Below, piece after piece: positions 1 through 7,503 of a DNA stretch of 15,137 nt; within the stretch, counting starts at the first letter, position 1, and the number at the start of each line of letters is the position of its first letter. Below the pieces are notes generated by a model that was given only the letters and a program-made list of their open reading frames with translations, was not told the DNA's origin and searched no databases. The position numbers and the translations under genes are program-made. This DNA comes from Bacillota bacterium. GTDB taxonomy: Bacteria > Bacillota > Dehalobacteriia > UBA4068. The stretch covers positions 1 to 15,137 of the forward strand of contig WRKD01000186.1 in the NCBI GenBank assembly GCA_009778255.1. Direction: 5' to 3'.

Positions 1-605
1 CCAGCCGTACGGGCCCGCCGCAGGTCTTTATGGGCTTGATCTAGAATACGCTGGTCATTTGTATAGGAATGTACGGTAGTCATCAACCCTTTTATTATAC
101 CGAAGTTTTCATTGATTATTTTTGCCGCCGGAGCTAGGCAGTTTGTAGTGCAGGAGGCGTTTGAAATAATATGATGCCGCTCGGGATCATATTTGTCTTC
201 GTTTACACCCATCACAACGGTTATGTCTTCTTTTTTTGCCGGCGCGCTGATAATAACTTTCTTCGCCCCCGCTACCAGATGAGCTTTAGCTTTTTCCGCA
301 TCCGTAAATTTACCGGAAGCTTCAATAACCACATCCACACCCAGTGTGCTCCAAGGCAGATCGGCAGGGTCCTTTTCCGCTAATACTCTTACTTTGCCGC
401 CTCCTACAGCGATATAATCTTCACCGTAGTCTACCTCTTTATTTAATTGTCCATGGGTACTGTCGTATTTTAATAAATGTGCATTTGCTGCAGGGCTTAC
501 TAAATCATTGATTGCAACTATCTCCACCAGGGGATTGTCCAATGCCGCGCGATATGCCAGTCTTCCGATACGCCCAAAACCGTTGATTGCTACCTTTACC
601 GTCAT
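1..605 (-). CDS. gap: Glyceraldehyde-3-phosphate dehydrogenase, type I (3' end outside the window)
   Basis: This is the glycolytic enzyme that oxidises and phosphorylates glyceraldehyde 3-phosphate with NAD in the cytoplasm. The first 201 codons are present. The Rossmann motif INGFGRIGR is at residues 7-15. The acidic residue that usually selects NAD over NADP is D34 in AINDL. The catalytic loop SNASCTTNC has the nucleophile at C152, and the TTVHSYTNDQ segment holds the partner histidine at H179. The start was set at the second of two in-frame ATGs because AGGAGG at 614-619 lies 8 bases from it; the ATG at 609-611 would be only 2 bases away. The gene follows rpoN after a 489-bp gap, so it may begin its own unit. 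The usual glycolytic repressor gene cggR is not upstream. Identity is near certain; the C-terminal part cannot be judged. Confidence 0.97.
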   Translation of the reverse strand, partial: MTVKVAINGFGRIGRLAYRAALDNPLVEIVAINDLVSPAANAHLLKYDSTHGQLNKEVDYGEDYIAVGGGKVRVLAEKDPADLPWSTLGVDVVIEASGKFTDAEKAKAHLVAGAKKVIISAPAKKEDITVVMGVNEDKYDPERHHIISNASCTTNCLAPAAKIINENFGIIKGLMTTVHSYTNDQRILDQAHKDLRRARTA

Positions 606-641
606 AATCATGCCCTCCTAAGTTTATTAGTAATTTCCCAA

Positions 642-818
642 TTAAATAATCAGCATGTTCTGCCAATAATTGCCATAGTTCACATGCTGAATCTGAAAAA
701 GAATTGAGTTATTATACAACTCATTGGTCAATCCTATAACTTGTCGAGAAAAGTTGGATAATTTGATTAGCTTATCACAGGGACATAAAAGAACCCTATG
801 ATTGGCTAATAGGTTCAT
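642..818 (-). CDS. Possible 58-aa leader ORF upstream of gap (doubtful)
   Basis: No family is recognised. The ORF starts with ATG at 816-818, exactly 8 bases after GGGAGG (827-832), which is ideal spacing. It ends 22 bases before the gap ribosome binding site, so it could be a leader peptide or short upstream gene cotranscribed with gap. Against it, the composition looks like translated intergenic DNA (many N, L, I, and CPC and NYGNYW clusters), there is no signal peptide or membrane segment, and its 3' half coincides with the dyad repeats at 650-690 and 705-723. It does not resemble the N-terminus of CggR. It may be a real small protein, a remnant, or chance. Confidence 0.25.
   Translation of the reverse strand: MNLLANHRVLLCPCDKLIKLSNFSRQVIGLTNELYNNSILFQIQHVNYGNYWQNMLII
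650..690. repeat. Perfect 9-bp inverted repeat upstream of gap
   Basis: TCAGCATGT at 650-658 is the exact reverse complement of ACATGCTGA at 682-690, with a 23-base spacer. The spacer itself contains a direct repeat, TGCCA, at 661-665 and 671-675. The element lies 31 bases from the gap ribosome binding site, so it could be a transcript hairpin or a regulator site. It does not match the known B. subtilis CggR operator pattern. Function is unknown. Confidence 0.5.
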
Positions 819-1094
819 GATCCTTTCCTCCCAAATTATTCGTAGATAATTGCTCATTCTATATAGACGGTAGAAAATCCTTCATTAATTAGCGATTTTT
901 CACTATTGTTTTTGTATGTAAATGATCAAGGACTCATCTAATTACTCCGGATTGGCAGAATCACGAATAATTTGTTTCCTGGCAAACAAAGAAACCGAAG
1001 CATAGACAAAGCCACATGAGGTGACATCAACGCGGTTCAGGGGGAAATAGGGCAGTGATGATGGTGATGAGTGGGTGTTAAAGGCGCCCTTAAA

Positions 1095-2525
1095 TCAGTT
1101 GCGCCTTCTTTGGCGCTGTGTTTGTATGCCCAGTTCCTCCCGATATTTAGTAATTGTTCTCCTAGCCAGATAAATGCCGCGTTCTTTCATGATTTCGGTT
1201 AAAAGCATATCTGAGAGGGGATTCGTTTTATTTTCTTTAGCTATTACTTCTTTGAGTTGTTCTTTTGCCCAAGCTTGCGTTACAGCGCCAGCTTTACTTA
1301 TTTGAGCGCGTGGAAAGAAAAATTTCCAGGGATACATCCCCCGAGGAGTTTGTATGTATTTGCCGGCTACTGCTCTGCTAATCGTCGATATATGTAGCGA
1401 GAGTTGTTTTCCTGCCTCTTTCATGCTCAGTGGTAATAGCGCGGCTAAACCTTGCGTAAAAAAACCGCTTTGTCGTTCCACTGTAAATAAAGCAAGCCTA
1501 TATACTGTTTGCCGCCTTTTTTTTATATTGCGCAGCAAATTCTCCGCCTCAGCTAAAGCATGCTTAATATATAAACCCGTCTCCTTATCTTGAAATAGCC
1601 AAAAATTCTTTTGCTGGTAGTAAGAGTTGATGTGAAAATCTGGTAATATATGGTCGTTCAATAAAACTTGGAATTCACCCCGGTCATTTTGAATAATAAT
1701 GTCCGGTATTATATATGGCACAGCTATACTGCTATTTTGTAAATGAGCTGCGGGGTATGGTGTAAGGCTGCGAATTCGCCGAAAAGCATTTTCAATTATG
1801 TCATTGGTTGTTTTTAAAGAACGCGCCGCCTCATGTACCCGGTTAGCGGCAACATCTGGTAAGTGGCGCTTTATAATAGCGAAAAGCAATTCTCTTTCCG
1901 GTTCTTGCGCGCTTATTTGCAGGCACAGGCACTCACGAAGATTTTGTGCCCCTACACCTGGCGGTTCTAAACTTTGTACCAGAGCTAAGGCTTCGGCCAA
2001 CAATAGTTCGCTATAACCGCTTTCTGCAGCCAAACTGCTTAAAGGTAAAGAAAAATAACCATCTTCATCTAAGCATTCAATTATCTGTTCCGCCGCCCCT
2101 TTAACGAGCGCCGAGTTTTTCTTCATAGCCAGCTGTAAGCGTAATAGCGAAATAAGTTCTGGTTCTTCTTTAGCCAATATAAAGTTGTTAATATCCAACG
2201 GCTTAATATCACGGTCTGAAGTTGGTAAAAATGGTGGCTCACTTGAGGAGTTTTGTGAAAAATCTTGCCGATTTTTTGCGTATAGATATTCATTATGCAG
2301 CGGCGTTTGTCCGCCATAAATGATAGATGTGTCCGCTGCCTCTTGGTAATCAGAAAATTCCAAAACAGGATTTTGCTCCACTTGGTCGCGTATGTAAGCA
2401 TTAAGCTCTAAAGCGGGCATGGTTAATATATGTAGTGATTGTTTAAGAGCCGGGGTTAAGGTCAATTGTTGTGTTTGTCGCAATTCTAAGCCGGGGGTCG
2501 GCAGGGTTTTGACTTGTTTATTCAT
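1095..2525 (-). CDS. rpoN: RNA polymerase sigma-54 factor
   Basis: This alternative sigma factor directs RNA polymerase to -24/-12 promoters and needs an AAA+ enhancer-binding activator to open them. The 476-aa protein is full length. The glutamine- and leucine-rich Region I is at about residues 14-55 (LRQTQQLTLTPALKQSL, then QNPVLEF). The core-binding middle region follows. A helix-turn-helix lies around LSLHISTISRAVAGKYIQTPRG. The RpoN box ARRTITKYRE is at 454-463, 14 residues from the end. ATG at 2523-2525 is preferred over the upstream in-frame GTG at 2532-2534, because GGTGAGG lies just before the ATG. With this start it overlaps the whiA stop by 8 bases, implying translational coupling. 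No sigma-54 promoter or cognate activator is seen in the window, so its regulon lies elsewhere. Confidence 0.97.
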   Translation of the reverse strand: MNKQVKTLPTPGLELRQTQQLTLTPALKQSLHILTMPALELNAYIRDQVEQNPVLEFSDYQEAADTSIIYGGQTPLHNEYLYAKNRQDFSQNSSSEPPFLPTSDRDIKPLDINNFILAKEEPELISLLRLQLAMKKNSALVKGAAEQIIECLDEDGYFSLPLSSLAAESGYSELLLAEALALVQSLEPPGVGAQNLRECLCLQISAQEPERELLFAIIKRHLPDVAANRVHEAARSLKTTNDIIENAFRRIRSLTPYPAAHLQNSSIAVPYIIPDIIIQNDRGEFQVLLNDHILPDFHINSYYQQKNFWLFQDKETGLYIKHALAEAENLLRNIKKRRQTVYRLALFTVERQSGFFTQGLAALLPLSMKEAGKQLSLHISTISRAVAGKYIQTPRGMYPWKFFFPRAQISKAGAVTQAWAKEQLKEVIAKENKTNPLSDMLLTEIMKERGIYLARRTITKYREELGIQTQRQRRRN

Positions 2526-3498
2526 TTTCCTCACCGTTTTTGTAAGCGTTATCGCGCCTATATGTAGAAGGTTTTATTTCGTCTGCTATTTCCACCAAGC
2601 GACGCAGTCGATGGTTAATAGCCGAGCGCCCTAACCCTGAAAGATCGCTTAGCTCACTTAAAGAAGCTTCCGGATATTGTAAACGCAATAGCGCAACCTC
2701 TTTTAAAGAGGGTGTAAGAGCGTTAAATCCTGTTTTTTCTTCTATAAGGCGCAGGCATTCAATTTGATTAAGAGAGGCTGTTACGGTTTTGTTTACATTT
2801 GCTTTATCGCAGTTTACTAATCGATTTACTTGATTACGTAATTCTTTATCCACACGTAGGCTTTCGAATTCCAAAAGTGAGCGGTGTGAACCCATAATGT
2901 TTAATAATAGGCTTATTTGTTCTGCTTCTTTTAGATAAAGCACGATCAATCCTTTTCGGCGTATTACTTTACCGTTAATAGAAAAACTAGCCAACAACTT
3001 TTGTAAAAAAAGAGCTAAAATATACTCTTGCAGGCAAAATTCTAAATGATAATCACCTTCCGGGCGGTTAATATAGCCGGTTGCCAGATAAGCGCCTCTA
3101 AGATATGCGCGTTTGCAGCAATCATTATCTGTAAGCTGTGCTGTAAAATGTTCATTAAAACTTAGCCAGCGTCCAGCTTCATCTGTTATGCCCAAGCTGT
3201 TTGTAAAAGCAATCAATTCTGGTTGTGGCGAGACGCGTAGCGATAGCATTGATTTTTTCTTAAGCTTTGCTTTGCGTTCCAATGAGAGCTGTGTGGTCAA
3301 ACCGCTTTCTTTTGTAAGCAGAAATACTCTGCGTGCCACCGCGGTGTTTTCTGTGCGCAGAGCAAGAAAAACTATATCATCTTTAAAATGAACATTGCCG
3401 CTTGTACGCCAAAAAGCAGCTAATTCTGCTTTACGGCAACATGATTTATTGGATGTCAAACGCGCTAAATCTTCCTTGACTTTACTAGCAAACGACAT
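2518..3498 (-). CDS. whiA: DNA-binding protein WhiA
   Basis: WhiA is a conserved Gram-positive protein needed for sporulation septation in Streptomyces and linked to cell division and chromosome segregation in Bacillus. The 326-aa protein has the three expected parts. The N-terminal domain carries the CCRKAELAAFWRTSGN signature at about 20-35. A degenerate LAGLIDADG homing-endonuclease-like domain starts at CCKRAYLRGAYLATGY (127-142). A C-terminal helix-turn-helix covers about 284-312 (LSELSDLSGLGRSAINHRL). The usual GG in the middle motif reads TG here. It follows rapZ with a 9-bp gap and overlaps rpoN. In most Firmicutes yvcK would lie between rapZ and whiA; it is missing here. Confidence 0.96.
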   Translation of the reverse strand: MSFASKVKEDLARLTSNKSCCRKAELAAFWRTSGNVHFKDDIVFLALRTENTAVARRVFLLTKESGLTTQLSLERKAKLKKKSMLSLRVSPQPELIAFTNSLGITDEAGRWLSFNEHFTAQLTDNDCCKRAYLRGAYLATGYINRPEGDYHLEFCLQEYILALFLQKLLASFSINGKVIRRKGLIVLYLKEAEQISLLLNIMGSHRSLLEFESLRVDKELRNQVNRLVNCDKANVNKTVTASLNQIECLRLIEEKTGFNALTPSLKEVALLRLQYPEASLSELSDLSGLGRSAINHRLRRLVEIADEIKPSTYRRDNAYKNGEENE

Positions 3499-3507
3499 AA
3501 TATAAAT

Positions 3508-4401
3508 TCAATTTCCTTTCTCAATATCCCGATGAGCAAGTATTACCTGGTATCCCAGCATACGCAAACGCTTAGTGAAGGCTTCAGCTATCGCAACGGA
3601 ACGATGGCGCCCTCCTGTGCAGCCTATGGCCAACAGTAAATGATGTTTACCTTCTTTGCTGTATTGGGGCAATAAAAAGCGCAGTAATTGCAAATATCTT
3701 CGCATAAATTCTTGAGTAGCCGCTTGTTTTAAAACAAAACTGCGTACGGCGTGCTGTTGACCGGTTAGCGGCTTTAGCTCAGCAATATAATAGGGGTTGG
3801 GTAAAAATCGTACATCTACCGCTAAATCTGCATCCAGTGGCAAACCATACTTATATCCGAAGGAACAAATACTGATAAGAGGCATAAGTTGCCCTACAGC
3901 CGCAAATAAATCGCCAATATGCTCTGCGAGATGGCGCGGCTTTAAATCTGTGGTATCAATAATTATATCTGCCAAACCATGTATTTCTTCCAAACGTTCT
4001 CGTTCTGCAATAATTCCGCCCAGTAAGCTTAAGCCTTCCGAAGCCAAAGGATGGCAACGGCGGGTGGCTTTATAGCGACCAATTAAAGCTGAATTAGAGG
4101 CGTCTAAAAAAACTACCCGGTAATTCAAATTCTCTTTCTTTAAAGAATTGAGAGCCGTGGTAAGGTTTTCCAGTTTTTCGCCGCCCCGTACATCTACAGC
4201 TATAGCCATTTTTTCAGGTTCTCTCTGGCGAGCTCGAATATCCTGAATAAACTGCAAGAGCAAACTGGGAGGCAAATTATCTACGCAAAAATAGCCATTA
4301 TCCTCTAAAGCTATCATTACCTGCGATTTACCTGCTCCACTCATGCCGGTTACGAGTAATACATCATGTATTTCGCTTGAATTTGCTGAAAAAACGCTCA
4401 T
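3508..4401 (-). CDS. rapZ: RNase adapter / nucleotide-binding protein RapZ (YvcJ)
   Basis: RapZ/YvcJ is a cytoplasmic P-loop protein that binds ATP and GTP. In E. coli it delivers the small RNA GlmZ to RNase E and senses glucosamine-6-phosphate; in Bacillus the role is less clear and touches competence. The 297-aa protein has a Walker A GMSGAGKS at 19-26, the DVRGG segment at 73-77, YKATRRCHPL, the GYKYGLPLDADLAVDVRFLPNPYY region that marks the family, and GCTGGRHRSV in the C-terminal domain. The start is ATG at 4399-4401, with GGAGG 8 bases upstream, rather than the longer reading that begins inside uvrC. It lies 17 bp after uvrC and 9 bp before whiA. Confidence 0.96.
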   Translation of the reverse strand: MSVFSANSSEIHDVLLVTGMSGAGKSQVMIALEDNGYFCVDNLPPSLLLQFIQDIRARQREPEKMAIAVDVRGGEKLENLTTALNSLKKENLNYRVVFLDASNSALIGRYKATRRCHPLASEGLSLLGGIIAERERLEEIHGLADIIIDTTDLKPRHLAEHIGDLFAAVGQLMPLISICSFGYKYGLPLDADLAVDVRFLPNPYYIAELKPLTGQQHAVRSFVLKQAATQEFMRRYLQLLRFLLPQYSKEGKHHLLLAIGCTGGRHRSVAIAEAFTKRLRMLGYQVILAHRDIEKGN

Positions 4402-4418
4402 ACAAAATTCCTCCACCG

Positions 4419-6299
4419 CTAATTGTTGTTTTTTAGCCATTCGTATAAAGTGGCGGCACAAGCTTTATTCATTGTGGGAGCAGCAGCTAATTCTTCAACA
4501 GCAGCTTTTTGTATAGCTTTTATAGAACCAAAACTTTTCAGCAAAGATGCGCGCCGTTTGGGGCCAATACCGGGGGCCATATCTAGTAAAGAGGCTGTTT
4601 GCCCTTTTCCGCGCAGCTTACGATGATAGGTTATGGCAAAACGGTGTGCTTCGTCACGTAAGCCTTGCAATAATTGTAAGCCGGGGCTTTCATAGGGTAA
4701 ACGTATAGCAGTTAAATGATGCGGCATAAATATTTCTTCTTCTTCTTTTGCCAGGGCAATAATATCAAAATTCATTTCGCCCAATTCCTGTAGACGTAAA
4801 CAAACTGCAGAAAGCTGTCCTTTACCGCCGTCAATTACCACTAGATCCGGAAAATTACCATAATCTAACGGCTGCTTGCGCTCTCTTCTTTCTGCTAAAC
4901 CTCGTTTAATACGTCTTTCTATAACTTCCTGTAAAGCAGCAAAATCATTACTACTGTCAAGTGTTTTGATCTTGAATCGGCGGTAATTTTTGGGCGTAGG
5001 GACGCCATTAATGAATACAGCCATAGAACCCACCATATAAGCGCCTTGAATATGACTTATATCGTAGCATTCCATACGGGAAGGCGCATGCCGTAATTGA
5101 AGTTCTTGTCGCAGTTGTTCCAAGCCGGCGGCAGCGCGCTGCTCTTTTCTTTCCCGAGAATTCAAATGCTGATCTAATGTAAGCTGAGCATTTTGCTTTA
5201 CCAGTCCAATAAGGCGCATTTTGTCGCCACGCTGTGGTTTAATTATTTCCACTTTATGACCATAACGATCATGAAAAATCTGTTGCAAGAGTTCGGAGTC
5301 TTCCGGTAAGAATTCACTATATATATATCGCGGCATAAAATCGCCGCCTCCATAGTATTCCTGCAAAAAGCGGCGCAATAAAGTAGCAATATGCTCGGTA
5401 TCATTAGTATCATATGCCAAAACATTGCTCATGAAAAAATGCTCCCGCCCCACCACTTTACCCTGGCGTACAAAAAATACTTGTATAACAGAGAGGGTTT
5501 CTCCACAAGCAATTGCTATCACGTCATAATAACCTTTTACGTCACGTTGATCAAGTTGTTGCTGATGCTGCACTTTATTTAATGCGGATAAAGCGTCGCG
5601 TAATCTGGCTGCTTCTTCAAAGCGTAAATCGTGGCTGGCTTGAAGCATGTCTTGTTCGGTACGCCGTAATAATTCCTTAGTTTTGCCCTGCAAAAACTGC
5701 TGTACTCCCTCGGTTATTCTTCCATAATCCGTACTATTTATACGGTTTTCGCAAGGGGCCAAGCAACGACCAATATGAGCATTTAAACAAGCGCGCTGCC
5801 CTACTTTGAAAGTTTGCCCTAAACATGTGCGCAGAGGAAAGATATCACGGATAATTCGCATGGCGTAACGCATTTGTCCCGCGCTGGCATATGGGCCAAA
5901 ATATTTGTTGCCATCGTTTTTAGTGCGACGCGCTACAATAAGACGGGGAAACGGTTCGCTTAATGTAAGGCATAAATAAGGATAATGCTTGTCATCGCGC
6001 AATAAAATATTGTAATAAGGCTGATATTCTTTTATTAAATTACATTCCAAAATTAAAGCGTCTGCTTCACTGTCGACCACCACGGTTTCAAAATCTACAA
6101 TATTTTCTAATAGCGCTGCGGTTTTAGGGTCATGAGCACCATGAAAATAAGAACTCACACGTTTTTTTAAGGAAAGCGCCTTGCCAATATAAATAACTGA
6201 ACCGGCTTGATCTTTCATTAAATAACAGCCGGGTAAATCTGGCAAAACGCTAAGTTTGCGAGCTATATTATCTTTTGCAAAAGTGGTGAAAGAAGGCAT
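4419..6299 (-). CDS. uvrC: Excinuclease ABC subunit C
   Basis: UvrC makes the two incisions around a bulky DNA lesion after UvrA and UvrB have located it (nucleotide excision repair). At 626 aa it is full length. The N-terminal GIY-YIG nuclease is visible as GCYLMKD at 24-30 and VIYIGKALSLKKRV at 35-48; it makes the 3' cut. A Cys-rich segment (RTCLGQ, RACLNAHIGRCLAPC) follows, then the UvrB-binding UVR motif (LRFEEAARLRDAL). The C-terminal RNase H-like 5' nuclease contains YDISHIQG and VVIDGGKGQL, and helix-hairpin-helix motifs (MAPGIGPKRRASLLKSFGS) close the protein. The start is ATG at 6297-6299, after AAGGAG with 4-base spacing; the longer frame would overlap the upstream gene. It lies 8 bp after the CapA-like gene. 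Confidence 0.98.
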   Translation of the reverse strand: MPSFTTFAKDNIARKLSVLPDLPGCYLMKDQAGSVIYIGKALSLKKRVSSYFHGAHDPKTAALLENIVDFETVVVDSEADALILECNLIKEYQPYYNILLRDDKHYPYLCLTLSEPFPRLIVARRTKNDGNKYFGPYASAGQMRYAMRIIRDIFPLRTCLGQTFKVGQRACLNAHIGRCLAPCENRINSTDYGRITEGVQQFLQGKTKELLRRTEQDMLQASHDLRFEEAARLRDALSALNKVQHQQQLDQRDVKGYYDVIAIACGETLSVIQVFFVRQGKVVGREHFFMSNVLAYDTNDTEHIATLLRRFLQEYYGGGDFMPRYIYSEFLPEDSELLQQIFHDRYGHKVEIIKPQRGDKMRLIGLVKQNAQLTLDQHLNSRERKEQRAAAGLEQLRQELQLRHAPSRMECYDISHIQGAYMVGSMAVFINGVPTPKNYRRFKIKTLDSSNDFAALQEVIERRIKRGLAERRERKQPLDYGNFPDLVVIDGGKGQLSAVCLRLQELGEMNFDIIALAKEEEEIFMPHHLTAIRLPYESPGLQLLQGLRDEAHRFAITYHRKLRGKGQTASLLDMAPGIGPKRRASLLKSFGSIKAIQKAAVEELAAAPTMNKACAATLYEWLKNNN

Positions 6300-6307
6300 A
6301 ATGCTCC

Positions 6308-7477
6308 TTATTGAATTATTTTTAAGCATTCTTTTTCTGTAATAAAAGTAACATTCATGCCGACAGAAAGTGTACGGATGCGCGCCATAATATCGGCTGC
6401 TTCTTGGCCAACAGAAAGCTCCGGTATACCTTGCAAAGAGAGAGATAAAGGATAAAGGCGCGCGTTTTTTACGCCCAAACCGGTCAACTCTAGTTCCAGA
6501 AGGGCTGCCTCCCGCGCTTCTTTAGTATTGTTTTGCACATTTAGTAAATTACCTAAAGAATAGATGATAAGCCCATTATTATATACTTCTATACCCTGTA
6601 AGCAGTGGCTATGGCGGCCAACAATCACATCGGCGCCGGCGTCGATAAAACGGTGCGCAGTTTCCCGTTGTGCGGTATTCATATAAGAAGAATATTCTTG
6701 CCCCCAGTGTAGATTCAAAATAATTAAATCGTGATTACGCCGATTTGCTAAAATTGTTGAAATTACCGCCTCTTCTTCTAAATTCGCAATTCCGGCTTCA
6801 TTTTCTTTGGCAGCCAGAGTTTTAGGATATTGGTAACTAAAGAAGATGCCGGCGTTTTCGCAAAAATCTAATAGGGCAATGCGTAAACCGCGGCAACTGA
6901 AGCTATAAGGTTTGGCAGCGGCGGCGACGTTTTCGCCGGCGCCCATAATACCTATGCCTTTTTCCGATAAAAGCGAAATCGTCTGATTAAGGGCAGCTTC
7001 GTCATAATCCATCATATGATCGGAAGCCAACCCCAGCATTAAAAGACCAGAATATGCTAAAGCCTCGCTAGTTTCCGGAGCAGCCCTTAAGGTCAACGGC
7101 TTGCCGGGTAAAGGGCTGCCTGTATCGGCAAAGGGGGTTTCTAATCCGGCATAGCTGAAATCGGCAGAGGAGAAAAAGTTACTAACCTGGTGAAAAGGGA
7201 AATATGGCCCTTGGCTGAGAATTTGCTCTTTCATGGCCCCGGCTATCATAATATCGCCGCCAACGCGAATTAGTATTCCCTGTTCTTCTACCAGTAACTT
7301 AAGTGGTTGTTTGGCTTGGCTTACCGGCCCGCTTTTAGCAAACCACAATAAAGCGAAAATAGGAGCCAGTAAAACAGCCAGAAGTGGCAACAATAACAGT
7401 CTGCGGCGCCGTGTTTTTTGCAGTTTCCGTAAATATTGCCATCGCGAAATACTATTAACTTCCTTTTTTTCGGCCAA
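6308..7477 (-). CDS. Membrane-anchored CapA-family metallophosphatase-like protein
   Basis: The protein belongs to the CapA/PgsA family, named for poly-gamma-glutamate capsule synthesis, although many members sit outside capsule loci and have no proven role. The 389-aa protein has an Arg-rich N-terminus (RRRR at 23-26) and one membrane segment at about 27-48, so the catalytic domain should lie outside the cell. Metal-site motifs are GGDIMIAG at 73-80, GLETPF at 111-116, HWGQEY at 257-262, and GADVIVGRHSHCLQGIE at 281-297. The motif that normally reads NNH is SDH at 152-154. No pgsB or pgsC partner is nearby, which argues against capsule synthesis. The start is TTG at 7475-7477 with AAGGAGG 9 bases upstream. 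It is cotranscribed with uvrC downstream and the cyclophilin upstream. Confidence 0.88.
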   Translation of the reverse strand: MAEKKEVNSISRWQYLRKLQKTRRRRLLLLPLLAVLLAPIFALLWFAKSGPVSQAKQPLKLLVEEQGILIRVGGDIMIAGAMKEQILSQGPYFPFHQVSNFFSSADFSYAGLETPFADTGSPLPGKPLTLRAAPETSEALAYSGLLMLGLASDHMMDYDEAALNQTISLLSEKGIGIMGAGENVAAAAKPYSFSCRGLRIALLDFCENAGIFFSYQYPKTLAAKENEAGIANLEEEAVISTILANRRNHDLIILNLHWGQEYSSYMNTAQRETAHRFIDAGADVIVGRHSHCLQGIEVYNNGLIIYSLGNLLNVQNNTKEAREAALLELELTGLGVKNARLYPLSLSLQGIPELSVGQEAADIMARIRTLSVGMNVTFITEKECLKIIQ

Positions 7478-7503
7478 AGCCCCTTGCCTCCTTAGCCTTC
7501 TGC

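Larger units (their letters stand above)
606..1094. other. Long intergenic leader between rpoN and gap, rich in dyad repeats
   Basis: This 489-bp stretch holds no recognisable conserved gene. It contains several inverted repeats: TCAGCATGT (650-658) with ACATGCTGA (682-690), perfect 9-bp arms; TGAGTT (705-710) with AACTCA (718-723), around a TATAAT read on the minus strand at 711-716; and TTTGTTT (971-977) with AAACAAA (984-990). A GC-rich 7-bp arm pair, 1081-1087 and 1101-1107, spans the rpoN stop codon but lacks a downstream T tract. No convincing paired -35/-10 promoter was found for gap, although one must lie here if gap is transcribed separately. A short ORF with a good ribosome binding site is listed apart. 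The stretch sits where cggR lies in many Firmicutes, so it could be a regulatory leader or the scar of a lost gene. Confidence 0.6.

Noticed and set aside
661..676. Sigma-54 promoter before gap (minus-strand TGGCAATTATTGGC)
   Set aside because: The GG to GC spacing is one base short of the strict -24/-12 requirement.
770..800. CggR operator-like GGGACAT near 780
   Set aside because: Only one half-site resembles the Bacillus pattern; the tandem repeats and TGTC partner are absent, and no cggR gene is present.
1081..1107. GC-rich inverted repeat at the rpoN stop as a rho-independent terminator
   Set aside because: The 7-bp arms are perfect, but the loop is 13 bases, the stem overlaps the stop codon and there is no T tract after it.
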